Shown one piece after another: positions 1 through 10,999 of a stretch of 64,000 nucleotides of DNA. Source of the DNA: Salifodinibacter halophilus. Its GTDB lineage: Bacteria; Pseudomonadota; Gammaproteobacteria; Nevskiales; Salinisphaeraceae. Under the pieces are notes generated by a model. It had not been told where the DNA came from. It saw nothing but the letters and a program-made list of their open reading frames with translations, and made no database searches. The position numbers and the translations under genes are program-made. Where the stretch lies: the NCBI GenBank assembly GCA_012999515.1, contig JABEEB010000001.1:1550001-1614000 (forward strand), given 5' to 3'. How positions within the stretch are numbered: position 1 is the stretch's first letter; the number at the start of each line of letters is the position of its first letter.

Positions 1-1288
1 CAGTCGGGCAGGTGTTGGTGTGGCAACGCTGCGACTGGATACAACCAATCGAGAACATGAATGCGCGTGCGGCGTTGCACATGTCCGCGCCGAGGGCCAG
101 TTTCTCGACCATATCGAAGCCAACCGCGACCTTGCCACTGGCAATCACGGTGATCTCGCGGCGCTTACCGATGCCGACCAGGCAGTTGTGCACGAACGGC
201 AATGCGTCGTGGATATAGCTACCGACAAAATCCTCGAACTCGGCCGGAGCCGCACCAGTGCCGCCCTCGGCCCCGTCGACGGCGATGAAATCCGGCTGGA
301 TGCCGGTCTCGAGCATGGCCTTACAAATGCCCATGAACTCGTGGCGATGGCCGAGACAGAGTTTGAAACCCACCGGTTTGCCGCCACACAGCTCGCGTAA
401 CCGGGCCACGAAGTGCAGCAGGCCGTTAGGTGAGTCGACCTCCGGATGCATGGCCGGAGACTGACAATCCTCACCGGCCGGGATCGCGCGCGTTTCGGCG
501 ATCTCCGGGGTGATCTTGGCTGCCGGTAACAAACCACCGTGCCCCGGTTTTGCGCCCTGCGAAAGCTTGATCTCGACCATTTTGACTTGGTCGGTACAAG
601 CCTTGTCGCGAAAGGCGTCGGGATCGAATCGGCCCGCGCTGTCGCGGCACCCGAAGTTACCACTGGCCACTTCCCAGATAATGTCACCACCATGTTCACG
701 ATGGTATTTACTGATCGCACCTTCGCCCGTGTCCTGTGCAAAACCGCCGAGAGCAGCAGCCTTGTTGAGTGCAGCCACCGCGTTGCCAGACAGCGCGCCG
801 AAGCTCATCGCCGAAATATTGAGTCGCGACGAACTGTACGGCCACGCGCACTGCGGACCACCGATCGTGATTCGGGCATGCGCCGGGTCGACGGTCGCCG
901 GCGCCATCGAATGGTGGACGAAGTCGTAGCCGGTATCGGTGAGGGTATAGCGCGTGCCGAACGGTGCCGTATCGCCCTGGCGGTCGGCGCGTTGGTTGAC
1001 GATACGTCGCTGCTCACGGTTGAACGGACGACCGTCGTGCTCCGATTCGAAGAAATACTGGCGGATCTCGGGCCGGATAAACTCCAGCATATAGCGCATG
1101 TGGCCGATGATCGGATAGTTCTGCAGGACGTTATGTCTCGACCCGAGATCAAAAACACCGACAACCGCCAGCAGTGCCAACACACCCCAGGCGATCAGCC
1201 AATACGGCGCCAAAATCGCCAGCACCATGCCAATGGCAAGCGTGACGACGACATAAACGCCGAAAAACAGCCGCGGTTTACCAAACAT
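1..1288 (-). CDS. FMN-binding glutamate synthase family protein (3' end outside window)
   Basis: My translation of the minus strand from the ATG at 1288 is open to the window edge (429 codons). Two hydrophobic segments at about residues 6-45 suggest membrane anchoring. A glutamate synthase large-subunit FMN-barrel domain follows, with NISAMSFGALSG, GEGAISKYH, KLSQGAKPGHGG and VDGAEGGTGAAP, and a cysteine-rich CIQSQRCHTNTCPT stretch at the edge. These standalone GltB-domain-2 proteins carry the synthase/FMN core without the amidotransferase, and their substrate is mostly unknown. It lies just downstream of sohB on the same strand. The C-terminal part is off the left edge. Family assignment is firm; physiological role is not. 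Confidence 0.88.
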   Translation of the reverse strand, partial: MFGKPRLFFGVYVVVTLAIGMVLAILAPYWLIAWGVLALLAVVGVFDLGSRHNVLQNYPIIGHMRYMLEFIRPEIRQYFFESEHDGRPFNREQRRIVNQRADRQGDTAPFGTRYTLTDTGYDFVHHSMAPATVDPAHARITIGGPQCAWPYSSSRLNISAMSFGALSGNAVAALNKAAALGGFAQDTGEGAISKYHREHGGDIIWEVASGNFGCRDSAGRFDPDAFRDKACTDQVKMVEIKLSQGAKPGHGGLLPAAKITPEIAETRAIPAGEDCQSPAMHPEVDSPNGLLHFVARLRELCGGKPVGFKLCLGHRHEFMGICKAMLETGIQPDFIAVDGAEGGTGAAPAEFEDFVGSYIHDALPFVHNCLVGIGKRREITVIASGKVAVGFDMVEKLALGADMCNAARAFMFSIGCIQSQRCHTNTCPT

Positions 1289-1330
1289 CGGTTTTAGATT
1301 ACCGGCCGCATCATCATCCGCTCAATGCAT

Positions 1331-2383
1331 TTAGCTTGGCCGGCGTGCGTCAACGCCAACCGCCCCGCCAGCGGCCAAGCGACTCATGAGACGACCGGCT
1401 TCCCCCGTTATCCGTTGCCAGACCGAGCCACGCTCGTGGCTGTCCACAGTGTAGACACTACGTTCGTTGCGGGCGGCGGTGAGCATGACGTCGTCGCTAG
1501 TGCCGATCTCGTCGACCAGATTCATACTAAGCGCTTGCGTGCCGTGCCAGTGTTCGCCGGTGGACACGGCATCGATATCCAGCGACGGTCGATAGTCACC
1601 GACAAACGATTTGAATAAGCCGTGGACGTCTTCGAGTTCCTCGACGAATTTGGCGCGGCCGGATTCGGTGTTTTCGCCGAACATCGTCAACGTCCGCTTA
1701 TGCTCGCCGGCGGTATAAACGTCGAAATCGATATCCTTATCCTTTAGAAAGCGGTGGAAGTTCGGCAACTGCGCGACCACGCCGATCGACCCGACAATGG
1801 CAAACGGTGCGGCCACGATGCGCTCGGCCACACAAGCCATGAGGTATCCTCCGCTGGCGGCCACGCGGTCCACGGCCACAGTTAGATGCATGCCGGCCTC
1901 GCGCAACCGCACGAGTTGTGAGGCCGCCAAACCGTAGCTATGCACCATGCCGCCGCCGGACTCCAGCCGCACCAGCACTTCGTCGCCGCTCTCCGCGACC
2001 TGCAACAGCGCGTTGATCGACTCGCGTAGGCTTTCGACCGGTGAGGCTTTGATATCGCCATCGAAATCCAGCACGAACAATCGGTTCGGCTCGTGCTTAC
2101 GGCCGAGTTTTTCGGCTTTCTGACGCTGTTTGGCCTCGCTTTTTTTCTGTTTGCGCCGCGCTTTTTTCTCGCTCGCATTCAGCAGCGTATCCGACATCCG
2201 GTCGGCCATGCTTTCCAGCCGCTCGTTGACGTTCGTTACCTTAAGCGTTTCCTGCTTACGTGCACGCAACTCGCCGGCAGCACTGACCAGCCAGCCGATA
2301 ACCAATCCGATCGCCATAACGATCGTGGCCACTTCCAACAAAAACAGGCCATAATCGATCGCGACATTTATTAAATGAGTCAT
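1331..2383 (-). CDS. sohB: SohB-type S49 family peptidase
   Basis: A 350-residue inner-membrane serine protease of the SppA/SohB family. One transmembrane segment (about residues 11-35) is followed by a Lys/Arg-rich coiled stretch (70-100) and the S49 domain. The catalytic pair is visible: Ser177 in VAASGGY and Lys229 in GEHKRTLTMFGEN, the SohB signature, with GSIGV in between. The frame is open further upstream, but I chose the ATG at 2383 because it gives a proper N-terminal anchor and overlaps the hemH stop codon (ATGA), implying translational coupling. SohB degrades periplasmic or membrane-released peptides in E. coli; the natural substrates are unclear. Confidence 0.9.
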   Translation of the reverse strand: MTHLINVAIDYGLFLLEVATIVMAIGLVIGWLVSAAGELRARKQETLKVTNVNERLESMADRMSDTLLNASEKKARRKQKKSEAKQRQKAEKLGRKHEPNRLFVLDFDGDIKASPVESLRESINALLQVAESGDEVLVRLESGGGMVHSYGLAASQLVRLREAGMHLTVAVDRVAASGGYLMACVAERIVAAPFAIVGSIGVVAQLPNFHRFLKDKDIDFDVYTAGEHKRTLTMFGENTESGRAKFVEELEDVHGLFKSFVGDYRPSLDIDAVSTGEHWHGTQALSMNLVDEIGTSDDVMLTAARNERSVYTVDSHERGSVWQRITGEAGRLMSRLAAGGAVGVDARRPS

Positions 2384-3450
2384 GCAGACGCCGCCTCCGT
2401 CGGCGCTGTCGGGGTATTGTTGCCGCCCGCCGACAACCACGGACCGAGTTGGCGGATCGCCAGGTCCGTCAGAAAGTCAACGTGGTCGACACGGTCGTTC
2501 AAAGCCGAAATGTAGCGTAGCTGTCCACCGCCGGCTTCTTGGAAGTACTCGCTGTTTTCCGAGGCGATTTCTTCGAGGGTCTCCAGGCAATCCGCGGAAA
2601 AACCGGGACAGACCACATCCACCGTCCCAACGCCGGCTGCGCCCCAGGCTTTCACGGTTTCATCGAGATAAGGCTTGAGCCACGGCTCACGGCCGAAGCG
2701 CGACTGGAAACAGACCTTGTAATCATCGGCAGACAACCCCAGCCGCTGGGCCACATGATACGCCGTTAGCCCACAGTCACGCGGGTACGGATCCCCCTGT
2801 TTGACGTAGCGTTTGGGAATACCGTGGAAAGAAAACACAAGCCGATCCGGGCGGCCGTGTTCGGCCCAGTATTCGCGGATCGAATTCTCCAATGCCGACA
2901 AATAGCCCGGCTCTTCGGCATAGCGTGTAACGGTGTGCAGCGCTGGCTGCTCTGGCCAGGTGGTCAGCAGGTGGCCGATTTTGTCGTAGGTCGTGGCCAC
3001 AGTGGTCGCCGAATATTGCGGATAGGCCGGCAGAATGAGCATACGGCGGCATCCGGCTTCGGCCAGCTCGGCCAGGCCATTGGCCAGCGACGGCCGACCG
3101 TAGCGCATGCCCAATGCAACCTTGACCGGCGTGTCGAGTCGTCGGTCCAGACGGGCCTGCATCGCCTCGGCCTGGCGTCGAGCGTAAACCAGGAGTGGCG
3201 AGCCTTCATCCAACCAGACCGACCGATAGCCCTGGGCTGACTTGCGCGGCCGAAACGTTAGAACGGCGCCGTACAGGATGGGTAGCCAGAGCGCGCGATT
3301 GAGATCAATTACGCGCCGGTCGCTCAAAAATTCGCGCAAATAGCGCCGAACCGCCGACGTCGACGTATCGTCAGGTGTACCGAGGTTGGTCAACAATACA
3401 CCCAAAGGCTCATCAGACGGCGAAGCTGCGTGCGAGACGGAATCTATCAT
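2380..3450 (-). CDS. hemH: Ferrochelatase
   Basis: Ferrochelatase inserts Fe2+ into protoporphyrin IX, the last step of heme synthesis, at the cytoplasmic membrane face. The 356 residues start with the family N-terminus GVLLTNLGTPDD. The metal-binding His209 lies in VFSFHGIPKRY, followed by SRFGREPWLKPY and CPGFSADCLETLEEI, which holds the conserved acidic residue. Length is normal for bacterial HemH. Its stop overlaps the start of the downstream sohB, so the two are probably one transcript. The thiolase gene upstream has the same orientation but is separated by about 65 bp. Confidence 0.96.
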   Translation of the reverse strand: MIDSVSHAASPSDEPLGVLLTNLGTPDDTSTSAVRRYLREFLSDRRVIDLNRALWLPILYGAVLTFRPRKSAQGYRSVWLDEGSPLLVYARRQAEAMQARLDRRLDTPVKVALGMRYGRPSLANGLAELAEAGCRRMLILPAYPQYSATTVATTYDKIGHLLTTWPEQPALHTVTRYAEEPGYLSALENSIREYWAEHGRPDRLVFSFHGIPKRYVKQGDPYPRDCGLTAYHVAQRLGLSADDYKVCFQSRFGREPWLKPYLDETVKAWGAAGVGTVDVVCPGFSADCLETLEEIASENSEYFQEAGGGQLRYISALNDRVDHVDFLTDLAIRQLGPWLSAGGNNTPTAPTEAASA

Positions 3451-3514
3451 CGGATCATCAGAGTGCAGTGAGTTGTGTCGCCGGCAGCAGACCCGGCTTC
3501 GAATGCCACCATCG

Positions 3515-4795
3515 TCAACGCTCCAGAATCGCGGTCATACCCTGGCCGCCCGCGGCACACACCGAGACCAAGCCACGACCACCGCCATTGTCATACAGCA
3601 GTTTGGCCAGCATGGCCAGAATGCGCGCGCCGGTAGCCGCAAACGGGTGGCCGAGCGCGATCGACGAACCATTGACGTTCAGCCGGCTGCGATCAATCGC
3701 TCCGAGCGCAGCCTGTCTGCCCAGTACGTTTCGGCAGTAATCTTCGGATTCCCACGCCGCCAGCGTACACAGCACTTGGGCGGCGAACGCTTCGTGGATC
3801 TCGTAGTAATCGAAATCGCCAAGCGACAGACCAGCGGCATCGAGCATCTTCGGTACAGCATGGGCCGGCGCCATCAACAACCCTTCATCGCCACTGGCAA
3901 AATCAACCGCCGCACTACGCGAAAACGGCGTAAGCCAGGCCTGCACTGGCAACCCCCGCGCGGCCGCCCAATCCTCGCTGGCGAGCACGACACCGGCGGC
4001 GCCGTCAGTCAGCGCCGTGGCATTCGCGGCGGTGATCGTGCCATGTTCGCGATCAAATGCCGGCGCGAGCCCGGACATTTTATCGACGTTGGCATCGGGC
4101 CGAAGGTTGGTGTCGCGCGTCACGCCGCGATAGTCAGCCACAAGATCATCGAAAAACCCAGCCTCGTAGGCAGCAGCCGCGTTGGCATGGCTGGCGGCGG
4201 CCAGCTCATCCTGCGCCGCGCGCGAAATTCCCCAGTACTTGGCCATCTGTTCGCAGTGCTTGCCCATCGACAGCCCGGTGCGAGGTTCATCGATGTTCGG
4301 GAAATCGGGTTTGAGTTGGCCGGGCCGAAGCCGGGTCAGTGGTCGCAGCCATTGCGTCGTGTGCCGCGCGTGGTTGATATCCAGCAGAATCCGCCGCAGG
4401 TCGTCGTTGATTTCAATCGGCACATCCGAAGCGCTATCGACCCCCGCAGCGACACCCGCGTCGATTTGCCCCAGCGCGATCTTATTGCCGATATCGACGG
4501 CAGCTTCCAGACTCGTAGCGCAGGCCCGACTGACATCGAACGTCGACACTTCGGGGTTAAAGCCGGCACCAAGCGCTGCTTCCCGCGTCAGGCTGACATC
4601 CCGGGCATGTTTCAAGACCGCACCGGCGGCGATCTCGTCGACCTGCCCGCCGAGCTCGAAACGCTTGTCGATACACTCGAGCGCGGCAGCTAGCATGTCA
4701 ATGTTCGACGCATCCGCGTACGGGCCGCTGGCACGGCAGAACGGGATGCGGCTGCCTCCAACGAGCGCCACCCGCCGGGGCAAGGCTTGGCTCAT
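3515..4795 (-). CDS. Acetyl-CoA C-acyltransferase (FadI-like thiolase)
   Basis: A thiolase that cleaves 3-ketoacyl-CoA or condenses two acyl-CoAs. From the ATG at 4795 it has 426 residues; an in-frame start at 4828 would add 11 residues with no family likeness. The nucleophile is Cys92 in SRACATSLEAA. The second catalytic set is EIHEAFAAQ, GHPFAATGAR and the C-terminal CAAGGQGMT. The length and the spacing of the motifs fit the longer FadI class rather than PhbA/AtoB. No fadJ or other beta-oxidation gene is adjacent, so direction and chain length cannot be deduced from context. Confidence 0.88.
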   Translation of the reverse strand: MSQALPRRVALVGGSRIPFCRASGPYADASNIDMLAAALECIDKRFELGGQVDEIAAGAVLKHARDVSLTREAALGAGFNPEVSTFDVSRACATSLEAAVDIGNKIALGQIDAGVAAGVDSASDVPIEINDDLRRILLDINHARHTTQWLRPLTRLRPGQLKPDFPNIDEPRTGLSMGKHCEQMAKYWGISRAAQDELAAASHANAAAAYEAGFFDDLVADYRGVTRDTNLRPDANVDKMSGLAPAFDREHGTITAANATALTDGAAGVVLASEDWAAARGLPVQAWLTPFSRSAAVDFASGDEGLLMAPAHAVPKMLDAAGLSLGDFDYYEIHEAFAAQVLCTLAAWESEDYCRNVLGRQAALGAIDRSRLNVNGSSIALGHPFAATGARILAMLAKLLYDNGGGRGLVSVCAAGGQGMTAILER

Positions 4796-4899
4796 ACTCG
4801 TGTCAAGGTCGCGATAATGTCCGCCCATATTCTAGCGGTTCAGACGCGCCTGCGTGATAGTGTTGCGGCATCCGGCGGGCAATAAATTATCGCCTAAGT

Positions 4900-4906
4900 C
4901 TTGAAA
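4900..4906 (+). promoter_or_regulatory. Candidate sigma-32 -35 element upstream of groES
   Basis: CTTGAAA at 4900-4906 is an exact match to the heat-shock (RpoH) -35 consensus and sits about 130 bp upstream of groES. The corresponding -10 (CCCCAT-like) is weak: the sequence at the expected spacing begins CACAGG. No CIRCE inverted repeat is visible. RpoH control of groESL is usual in gammaproteobacteria, so the position is right, but the promoter is only half supported. Confidence 0.4.
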
Positions 4907-5032
4907 AGACGGCAGGCGGCCACAGGTCTCCTACCGGTCAAGACAGCAACGTCGACGATCGTGATGCCGACATCTTTATGGCTCGGCACTTAAAAACATT
5001 AGGTACAAGCAACGTTTGAGGAGAAGGGTGGT

Positions 5033-7026
<1,994 letters not shown>

Positions 7027-7064
7027 TTCATCGTGCCGACCATCGCACCCCGTGCGACGTCTGC

Positions 7065-7093
7065 AAAAAACCCCGCTTCGGCGGGGTTTTTTT
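7065..7093 (+). terminator. Intrinsic terminator after groESL
   Basis: A GC stem CCCCGC-TTCG-GCGGGG (7071-7086) has a stable TTCG tetraloop. It is flanked by an A-run on the left and seven T residues on the right, so it can act in both directions. It closes the groES-groEL operon. Confidence 0.93.
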
Positions 7094-7156
7094 ATGCCGT
7101 ATCGCCGCCATGAATATGGCATCGGATTCATCAACGCTGTGCTATCGTCTCCCGTC

Positions 7157-8575
7157 ATGATGCGAAAAACCAAGATTCTCGCCACACTCGGCCCCGCCTG
7201 CGACAACGACACTGTCCTGCCGCGATTGCTGGAGGCCGGCGTCAACTGTGTGCGCGTCAACTTCTCGCACGGCAGCCCCGAAGAGCACAGCGAACGCGCC
7301 GAACGCGTGCGCGCCGCCGCCGACTCCAAAGGCTTGCCAGTTGGCATTCTGGCCGATCTCCAGGGGCCAAAAATCCGCATCGAGTCATTTGCTGACGGTG
7401 CCGTGGACCTCGAGGCCGGCCAGACTTTCACGCTGGATACCCAGCTTGACCCCGACGCTGGCACGAAAGAACGTGTCGCCATTTATTACGAGCCGCTGCT
7501 GGCCGACGTTCAGCCGGGCAGTGTGATTCTGGTTAACGACGGCGCAATATCGCTGAGCGTTACCGACGTTGGCGCCACAACCATTACCACCCGCGTCGAA
7601 CTCGGCGGTCGACTATCCGGCCGCAAGGGCGTCAACCTGCGTGGCGGCGGCTTGTCGGCCGGCGGCTTGACCAAGCAAGACATTGCCAATATCGACGTCG
7701 CCGCCGACATCGGCGCGGACTATCTGGCCGTGTCGTTCGTGCGCAATGGCGACGACATCCGTCAGGCGCGCGATCTTTTGCAGAAAGCCGGCGGCACCGC
7801 ACGGCTCTGCGCCAAAATCGAGCGGGCCGAAGCACTGGATTCGCTCGACGACATCATCGAGGCCAGCGACGCAGTGATGGTCGCGCGTGGCGATCTCGGC
7901 GTTGAAATCGGTGATCCCGAATTGCCTGCGATGCAGAAACGCATCATCGCCCGTAGCCGGGAGATGAACCGGCTGGTCATCACGGCCACCCAGATGATGG
8001 AGTCGATGATCGACAACCCGACGCCGACGCGCGCCGAAGTGCTCGATGTCGCCAACGCGACACTCGACGGCACTGACGCCGTCATGCTCTCGGCCGAATC
8101 AGCGGTCGGCAGTTACCCGACGGCCACGGTCAAGGCCATGAGCGAGATCTGCGAAGCCGCCGAACGCCAGGCTGCGACCGGCCGCTCCGAAGGCTCGGTC
8201 GACAAGCACTTCGAGAAAATCGACGAAGCGATCGCCATGGCGACGATGTACACCTCGCGCTACATGCACGCCGACGCCATCGTCGCACTGACCGAGTCGG
8301 GCTCGACCGCCATGCTGATGTCGCGCCAGGACTCCCACATCCCGATCTACGCACTGACCCAATACCCGCCGACCGAGCACTATCTCGCACTGTGCCGCAA
8401 TGTCTACCCGATCGCATTCCGGCCGAGCGAGCTAAACGGTGTCGTGCCGGTCGACGAAGCGCTCGCACACCTGCGCGAACTGGGCTTGGTCGAATCCGGC
8501 CACCGGGTGCTGTTAACCAAGGGCGATTTCAACGGCCCGGGCGGCACCAACGCACTGAAGATCGTAACCGCCTGA
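7157..8575 (+). CDS. pyk: Pyruvate kinase
   Basis: Pyruvate kinase converts phosphoenolpyruvate and ADP to pyruvate and ATP. The 472-residue product begins MMRKTKILATLGPA. An upstream in-frame start at 7052 lies inside the groEL terminator and is rejected. Motifs: VNFSHGSPEEH, ADLQGPKIRIE, the Mg/K-binding VARGDLGVEIG and the signature ITATQMMESMI. The C-terminal allosteric domain is present. It is followed after 13 bp by maf. The sequence alone does not separate PykA from PykF. Confidence 0.96.
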   Translation: MMRKTKILATLGPACDNDTVLPRLLEAGVNCVRVNFSHGSPEEHSERAERVRAAADSKGLPVGILADLQGPKIRIESFADGAVDLEAGQTFTLDTQLDPDAGTKERVAIYYEPLLADVQPGSVILVNDGAISLSVTDVGATTITTRVELGGRLSGRKGVNLRGGGLSAGGLTKQDIANIDVAADIGADYLAVSFVRNGDDIRQARDLLQKAGGTARLCAKIERAEALDSLDDIIEASDAVMVARGDLGVEIGDPELPAMQKRIIARSREMNRLVITATQMMESMIDNPTPTRAEVLDVANATLDGTDAVMLSAESAVGSYPTATVKAMSEICEAAERQAATGRSEGSVDKHFEKIDEAIAMATMYTSRYMHADAIVALTESGSTAMLMSRQDSHIPIYALTQYPPTEHYLALCRNVYPIAFRPSELNGVVPVDEALAHLRELGLVESGHRVLLTKGDFNGPGGTNALKIVTA

Positions 8576-8588
8576 TCGCACGCCGACG

Positions 8589-9182
8589 ATGCGCCTGCTT
8601 CTAGCTTCCGGCTCGGCACGCCGCGCTGAGATTCTGGACACGCTCGGTATCGAGTTCGACATCCAGCCCGCTGACATCGACGAATCAGCGCGGGCCGGCG
8701 AAGCGCCGGATGCACTCTGCCGCCGTCTGGCCACGCAAAAGGCCGAAACCGTGCACGCCAGTGCGCCGGACGCCACGATCATCGGCGCCGACACCCTGGT
8801 GGCATTCGGCGGCGAAGCGCTCGGCAAACCGCGTGATGCCGAGCACGGTCGTTCGATGCTCGCGGCTATGTCCGGTACGACGCACCGAGTACATACCGCG
8901 ATGACGGTGATCGCTCCACCCGGCACTGTCCATGAGCATCTGTCGACCAGCGTCGTCACCCTGCGGGCACTGGCTGCTGAGGAAATCACCGCCTACTGGG
9001 CGACCGGCGAGCCGATCGACAAAGCCGGCGGCTACGCCATTCAGGGCATCGGTGGCGCGTTCGTCGAGCATCTGGACGGCAGTGCGTCGGCAGTAGCCGG
9101 GCTGGACTGCTGCCAAATCGTCGCGTTGTTGCGCGCGGCTGGTGTCGCGATCCTCGGCCAACCAACCGACGCCGCCGACTAA
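8589..9182 (+). CDS. maf: Maf family nucleotide pyrophosphatase
   Basis: A 197-residue Maf/YhdE-type house-cleaning pyrophosphatase, expected to hydrolyse dTTP, UTP or modified nucleotides. The N-terminal substrate loop reads LLLASGSARRAEIL, the central acidic motif IIGADTLVAFGGEALGKP, and the C-terminal motif GGYAIQGIGGAFVEHLDGS. It lies 13 bp after pyk and is probably co-transcribed. Which Maf subfamily it belongs to (YhdE or YceF) I judge from SGSARR and the QG motif to be the YhdE type, with moderate certainty. Confidence 0.93.
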   Translation: MRLLLASGSARRAEILDTLGIEFDIQPADIDESARAGEAPDALCRRLATQKAETVHASAPDATIIGADTLVAFGGEALGKPRDAEHGRSMLAAMSGTTHRVHTAMTVIAPPGTVHEHLSTSVVTLRALAAEEITAYWATGEPIDKAGGYAIQGIGGAFVEHLDGSASAVAGLDCCQIVALLRAAGVAILGQPTDAAD

Positions 9183-9337
9183 AACGCATACACCGCTATC
9201 AGCTCCAACCGATTGATACCACCCTCCGCCGTGTTCAGCACAGCGTCAATCGGCGCAATCTGCCTCTAACACCTGTGTCGCGCTGAGCATGAGCGGTAAT
9301 ATGCGCGGTCATTCGCACACCTGAACTTGGCCCGACC

Positions 9338-10294
9338 ATGAAATTCTTTTCCGACATCAATCGGCTGTTTCCGGTCTGGGCCGTGGGCTTCGCGCTGGTC
9401 GCCGTCTGGCAACCGCAAGTCTTCACACCGCTGGCAGCCGGCATCCGCCCCTTATTGGCCGTGGTCATGTTCGCCATGGGATTAGCGCTGTCCCGCCCGG
9501 ACTTCACGCGGGTCGCACGCCAGCCATCGCCGATCGGGATCGGCGTGCTTTTGCAGTTCATCGTCATGCCGCTGGCGGCGTTCGTAATCTCACGCATGCT
9601 GGGCCTGGATTCCGCCCTGACCACCGGCATGGTGTTGGTTGGTGCAACGGCTGGCGGCACAGCTTCGAACGTCATGAGCTGGCTGGCCGGCGGCTACGTC
9701 GCGCTGTCCGTGTCCATGACGCTGACTTCCACAATTGTCTCGGTTGTAGCCACGCCGCTCCTGGCTTGGCTCTATGTCGGCCAGAGCGTGCAGGTGCCAG
9801 TGCTCGACATGTTCGCGAGCATTGCCGAGCTCGTCGTGGTGCCAATCGCTGCCGGCGTGGCCATCCACCATCTGATCGGCGCGCGTATCCATAACGCCGA
9901 GCCCCTATTCGCGACTGCGGCCATGGCCACGATCGTGCTCATCATCGCAATCGTGGTGGCATTAAACGCGGGCAAAATCACAACACTTGGCCCGCTCGTG
10001 GCCTTGGCGGTCATATTGCACAACGGTATTGGCCTGGCTAGCGGCTACGGCATCGCACGCCTATTCGGTTTCGACCGCCGAACCGCGCGCACCACGGCTT
10101 TTGAAGTTGGCATGCAGAACTCGGGGCTGGCGGTCGCACTGGCACAGCAATTCTTTACCGCAGCCGCTGCGCTGCCGGGCGCCCTGTTTTCGGTCTGGCA
10201 CAATGTTTCCGGCTCCATACTGGCTGGCTACTGGCGCCGACAAGACGCATCCGCCAATAAAGCACAGCCTGAAACCAATACGCCGCCCAAATAA
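9338..10294 (+). CDS. Bile acid:sodium symporter (BASS) family transporter
   Basis: A 318-residue inner-membrane protein with about nine to ten hydrophobic helices. It has the BASS core motifs MFAMGLALSRPDF, ATAGGTASNVMSWLAGG (the unwound crossing helix) and EVGMQNSGLAVALA. The family imports organic anions with Na+; bacterial members mostly have unknown substrates (pantothenate, 2-keto acids and bile salts are known cases). It is a single-gene unit. The degraded cyclotransferase remnant lies convergently just downstream. Confidence 0.9.
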   Translation: MKFFSDINRLFPVWAVGFALVAVWQPQVFTPLAAGIRPLLAVVMFAMGLALSRPDFTRVARQPSPIGIGVLLQFIVMPLAAFVISRMLGLDSALTTGMVLVGATAGGTASNVMSWLAGGYVALSVSMTLTSTIVSVVATPLLAWLYVGQSVQVPVLDMFASIAELVVVPIAAGVAIHHLIGARIHNAEPLFATAAMATIVLIIAIVVALNAGKITTLGPLVALAVILHNGIGLASGYGIARLFGFDRRTARTTAFEVGMQNSGLAVALAQQFFTAAAALPGALFSVWHNVSGSILAGYWRRQDASANKAQPETNTPPK

Positions 10295-10342
10295 CGGGAC
10301 ACCTCCAGCTCGCACCGGTCATGATGGCTGAGGACGCCGGGA

Positions 10343-10730
10343 TCAACCGATATAGGCACGCCGGCCACACCGGATCCAGCGCGCGTTGCCACCTATAAAG
10401 CCAGAGCGACCCCGCGGCGGTTGTAATCACGAACTGATCGTAGTCGACGGGCCGATTTTCGAGTGCATCGACACGTACAAATGTGGCCGCTTCGACGTCG
10501 AACACGTTACCCACCAACGCCGTCGCACCGCCCGTCACAGCCACTGGGAATGCACCGGCGTCGTACAGCGTATAGGCCGCTGGCGTGGCTATAGATGCGC
10601 GGTGAACGGCGTGGTTCAACAATCCATAGTTGGCGCCGTCGGCCGGCGCGTGCCGTAGACGAAAATAAGATGCTGGGTGGCCTGCGCGCAGATGGGATGT
10701 TTCGGCTGCTGTCGTAAGCGACATCATCAA
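10343..10730 (-). pseudogene. Frameshifted gamma-glutamylcyclotransferase-like (GGCT/AIG2) remnant
   Basis: The main minus-strand frame contains the GGCT core (ADGANYGLL, YTLYDAGAFPVAVTGG, GNVFDVEAATFVRVDALE). The family's N-terminal signature, LIFVYGT, is found in a different frame at 10649-10669. Near the C-terminus a third frame gives a plausible family ending (RAYIG, then a stop at 10343). The frame of the core instead runs on to 10155, overlapping the convergent transporter gene. At least two frameshifts therefore separate pieces of one ancestral gene. Sequencing error is an alternative explanation. Confidence 0.6.
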
Positions 10731-10999
10731 CGTCGCGTCGCATGCATTTCACTGCATCACAGGCAGGCAACGTCCGACACACAATCGATGTGCGGTCGCA
10801 TCATTGGGTTACCAACAATCGACCTATTGGCTGTAATCTGTCGATAATCTAGGCATATCACAATTCATCCGAGACGATTGCATGGCCCATACAGTAGTCT
10901 CATGCAAGGCTCACTGTTTTAACGTACGCCCTTGAACGGCCGACAAACGGCGCGATGCATAACCTTATCAATGACGGATAACGCGACTGGCGACAGGAT

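Noticed and set aside
145-1185. Minus-strand frames at 145-741 and 805-1185
   Set aside because: They lie in a different frame from the continuous FMN-glutamate synthase reading and have Arg/Ser-rich shadow composition. The true gene runs off the left edge.
3386-4693. A 435-codon plus-strand open frame
   Set aside because: It lies antisense over the thiolase gene, has no family resemblance and is explained by the codon bias of the real gene.
7052-7156. An N-terminal extension of pyruvate kinase
   Set aside because: It would begin inside the groESL terminator region; the ATG at 7157 gives the standard N-terminus.
10155-10342. The C-terminal half of the 191-codon minus-strand frame
   Set aside because: It overlaps the end of the convergent transporter gene and has no family likeness; a frameshift past the GGCT core explains it.
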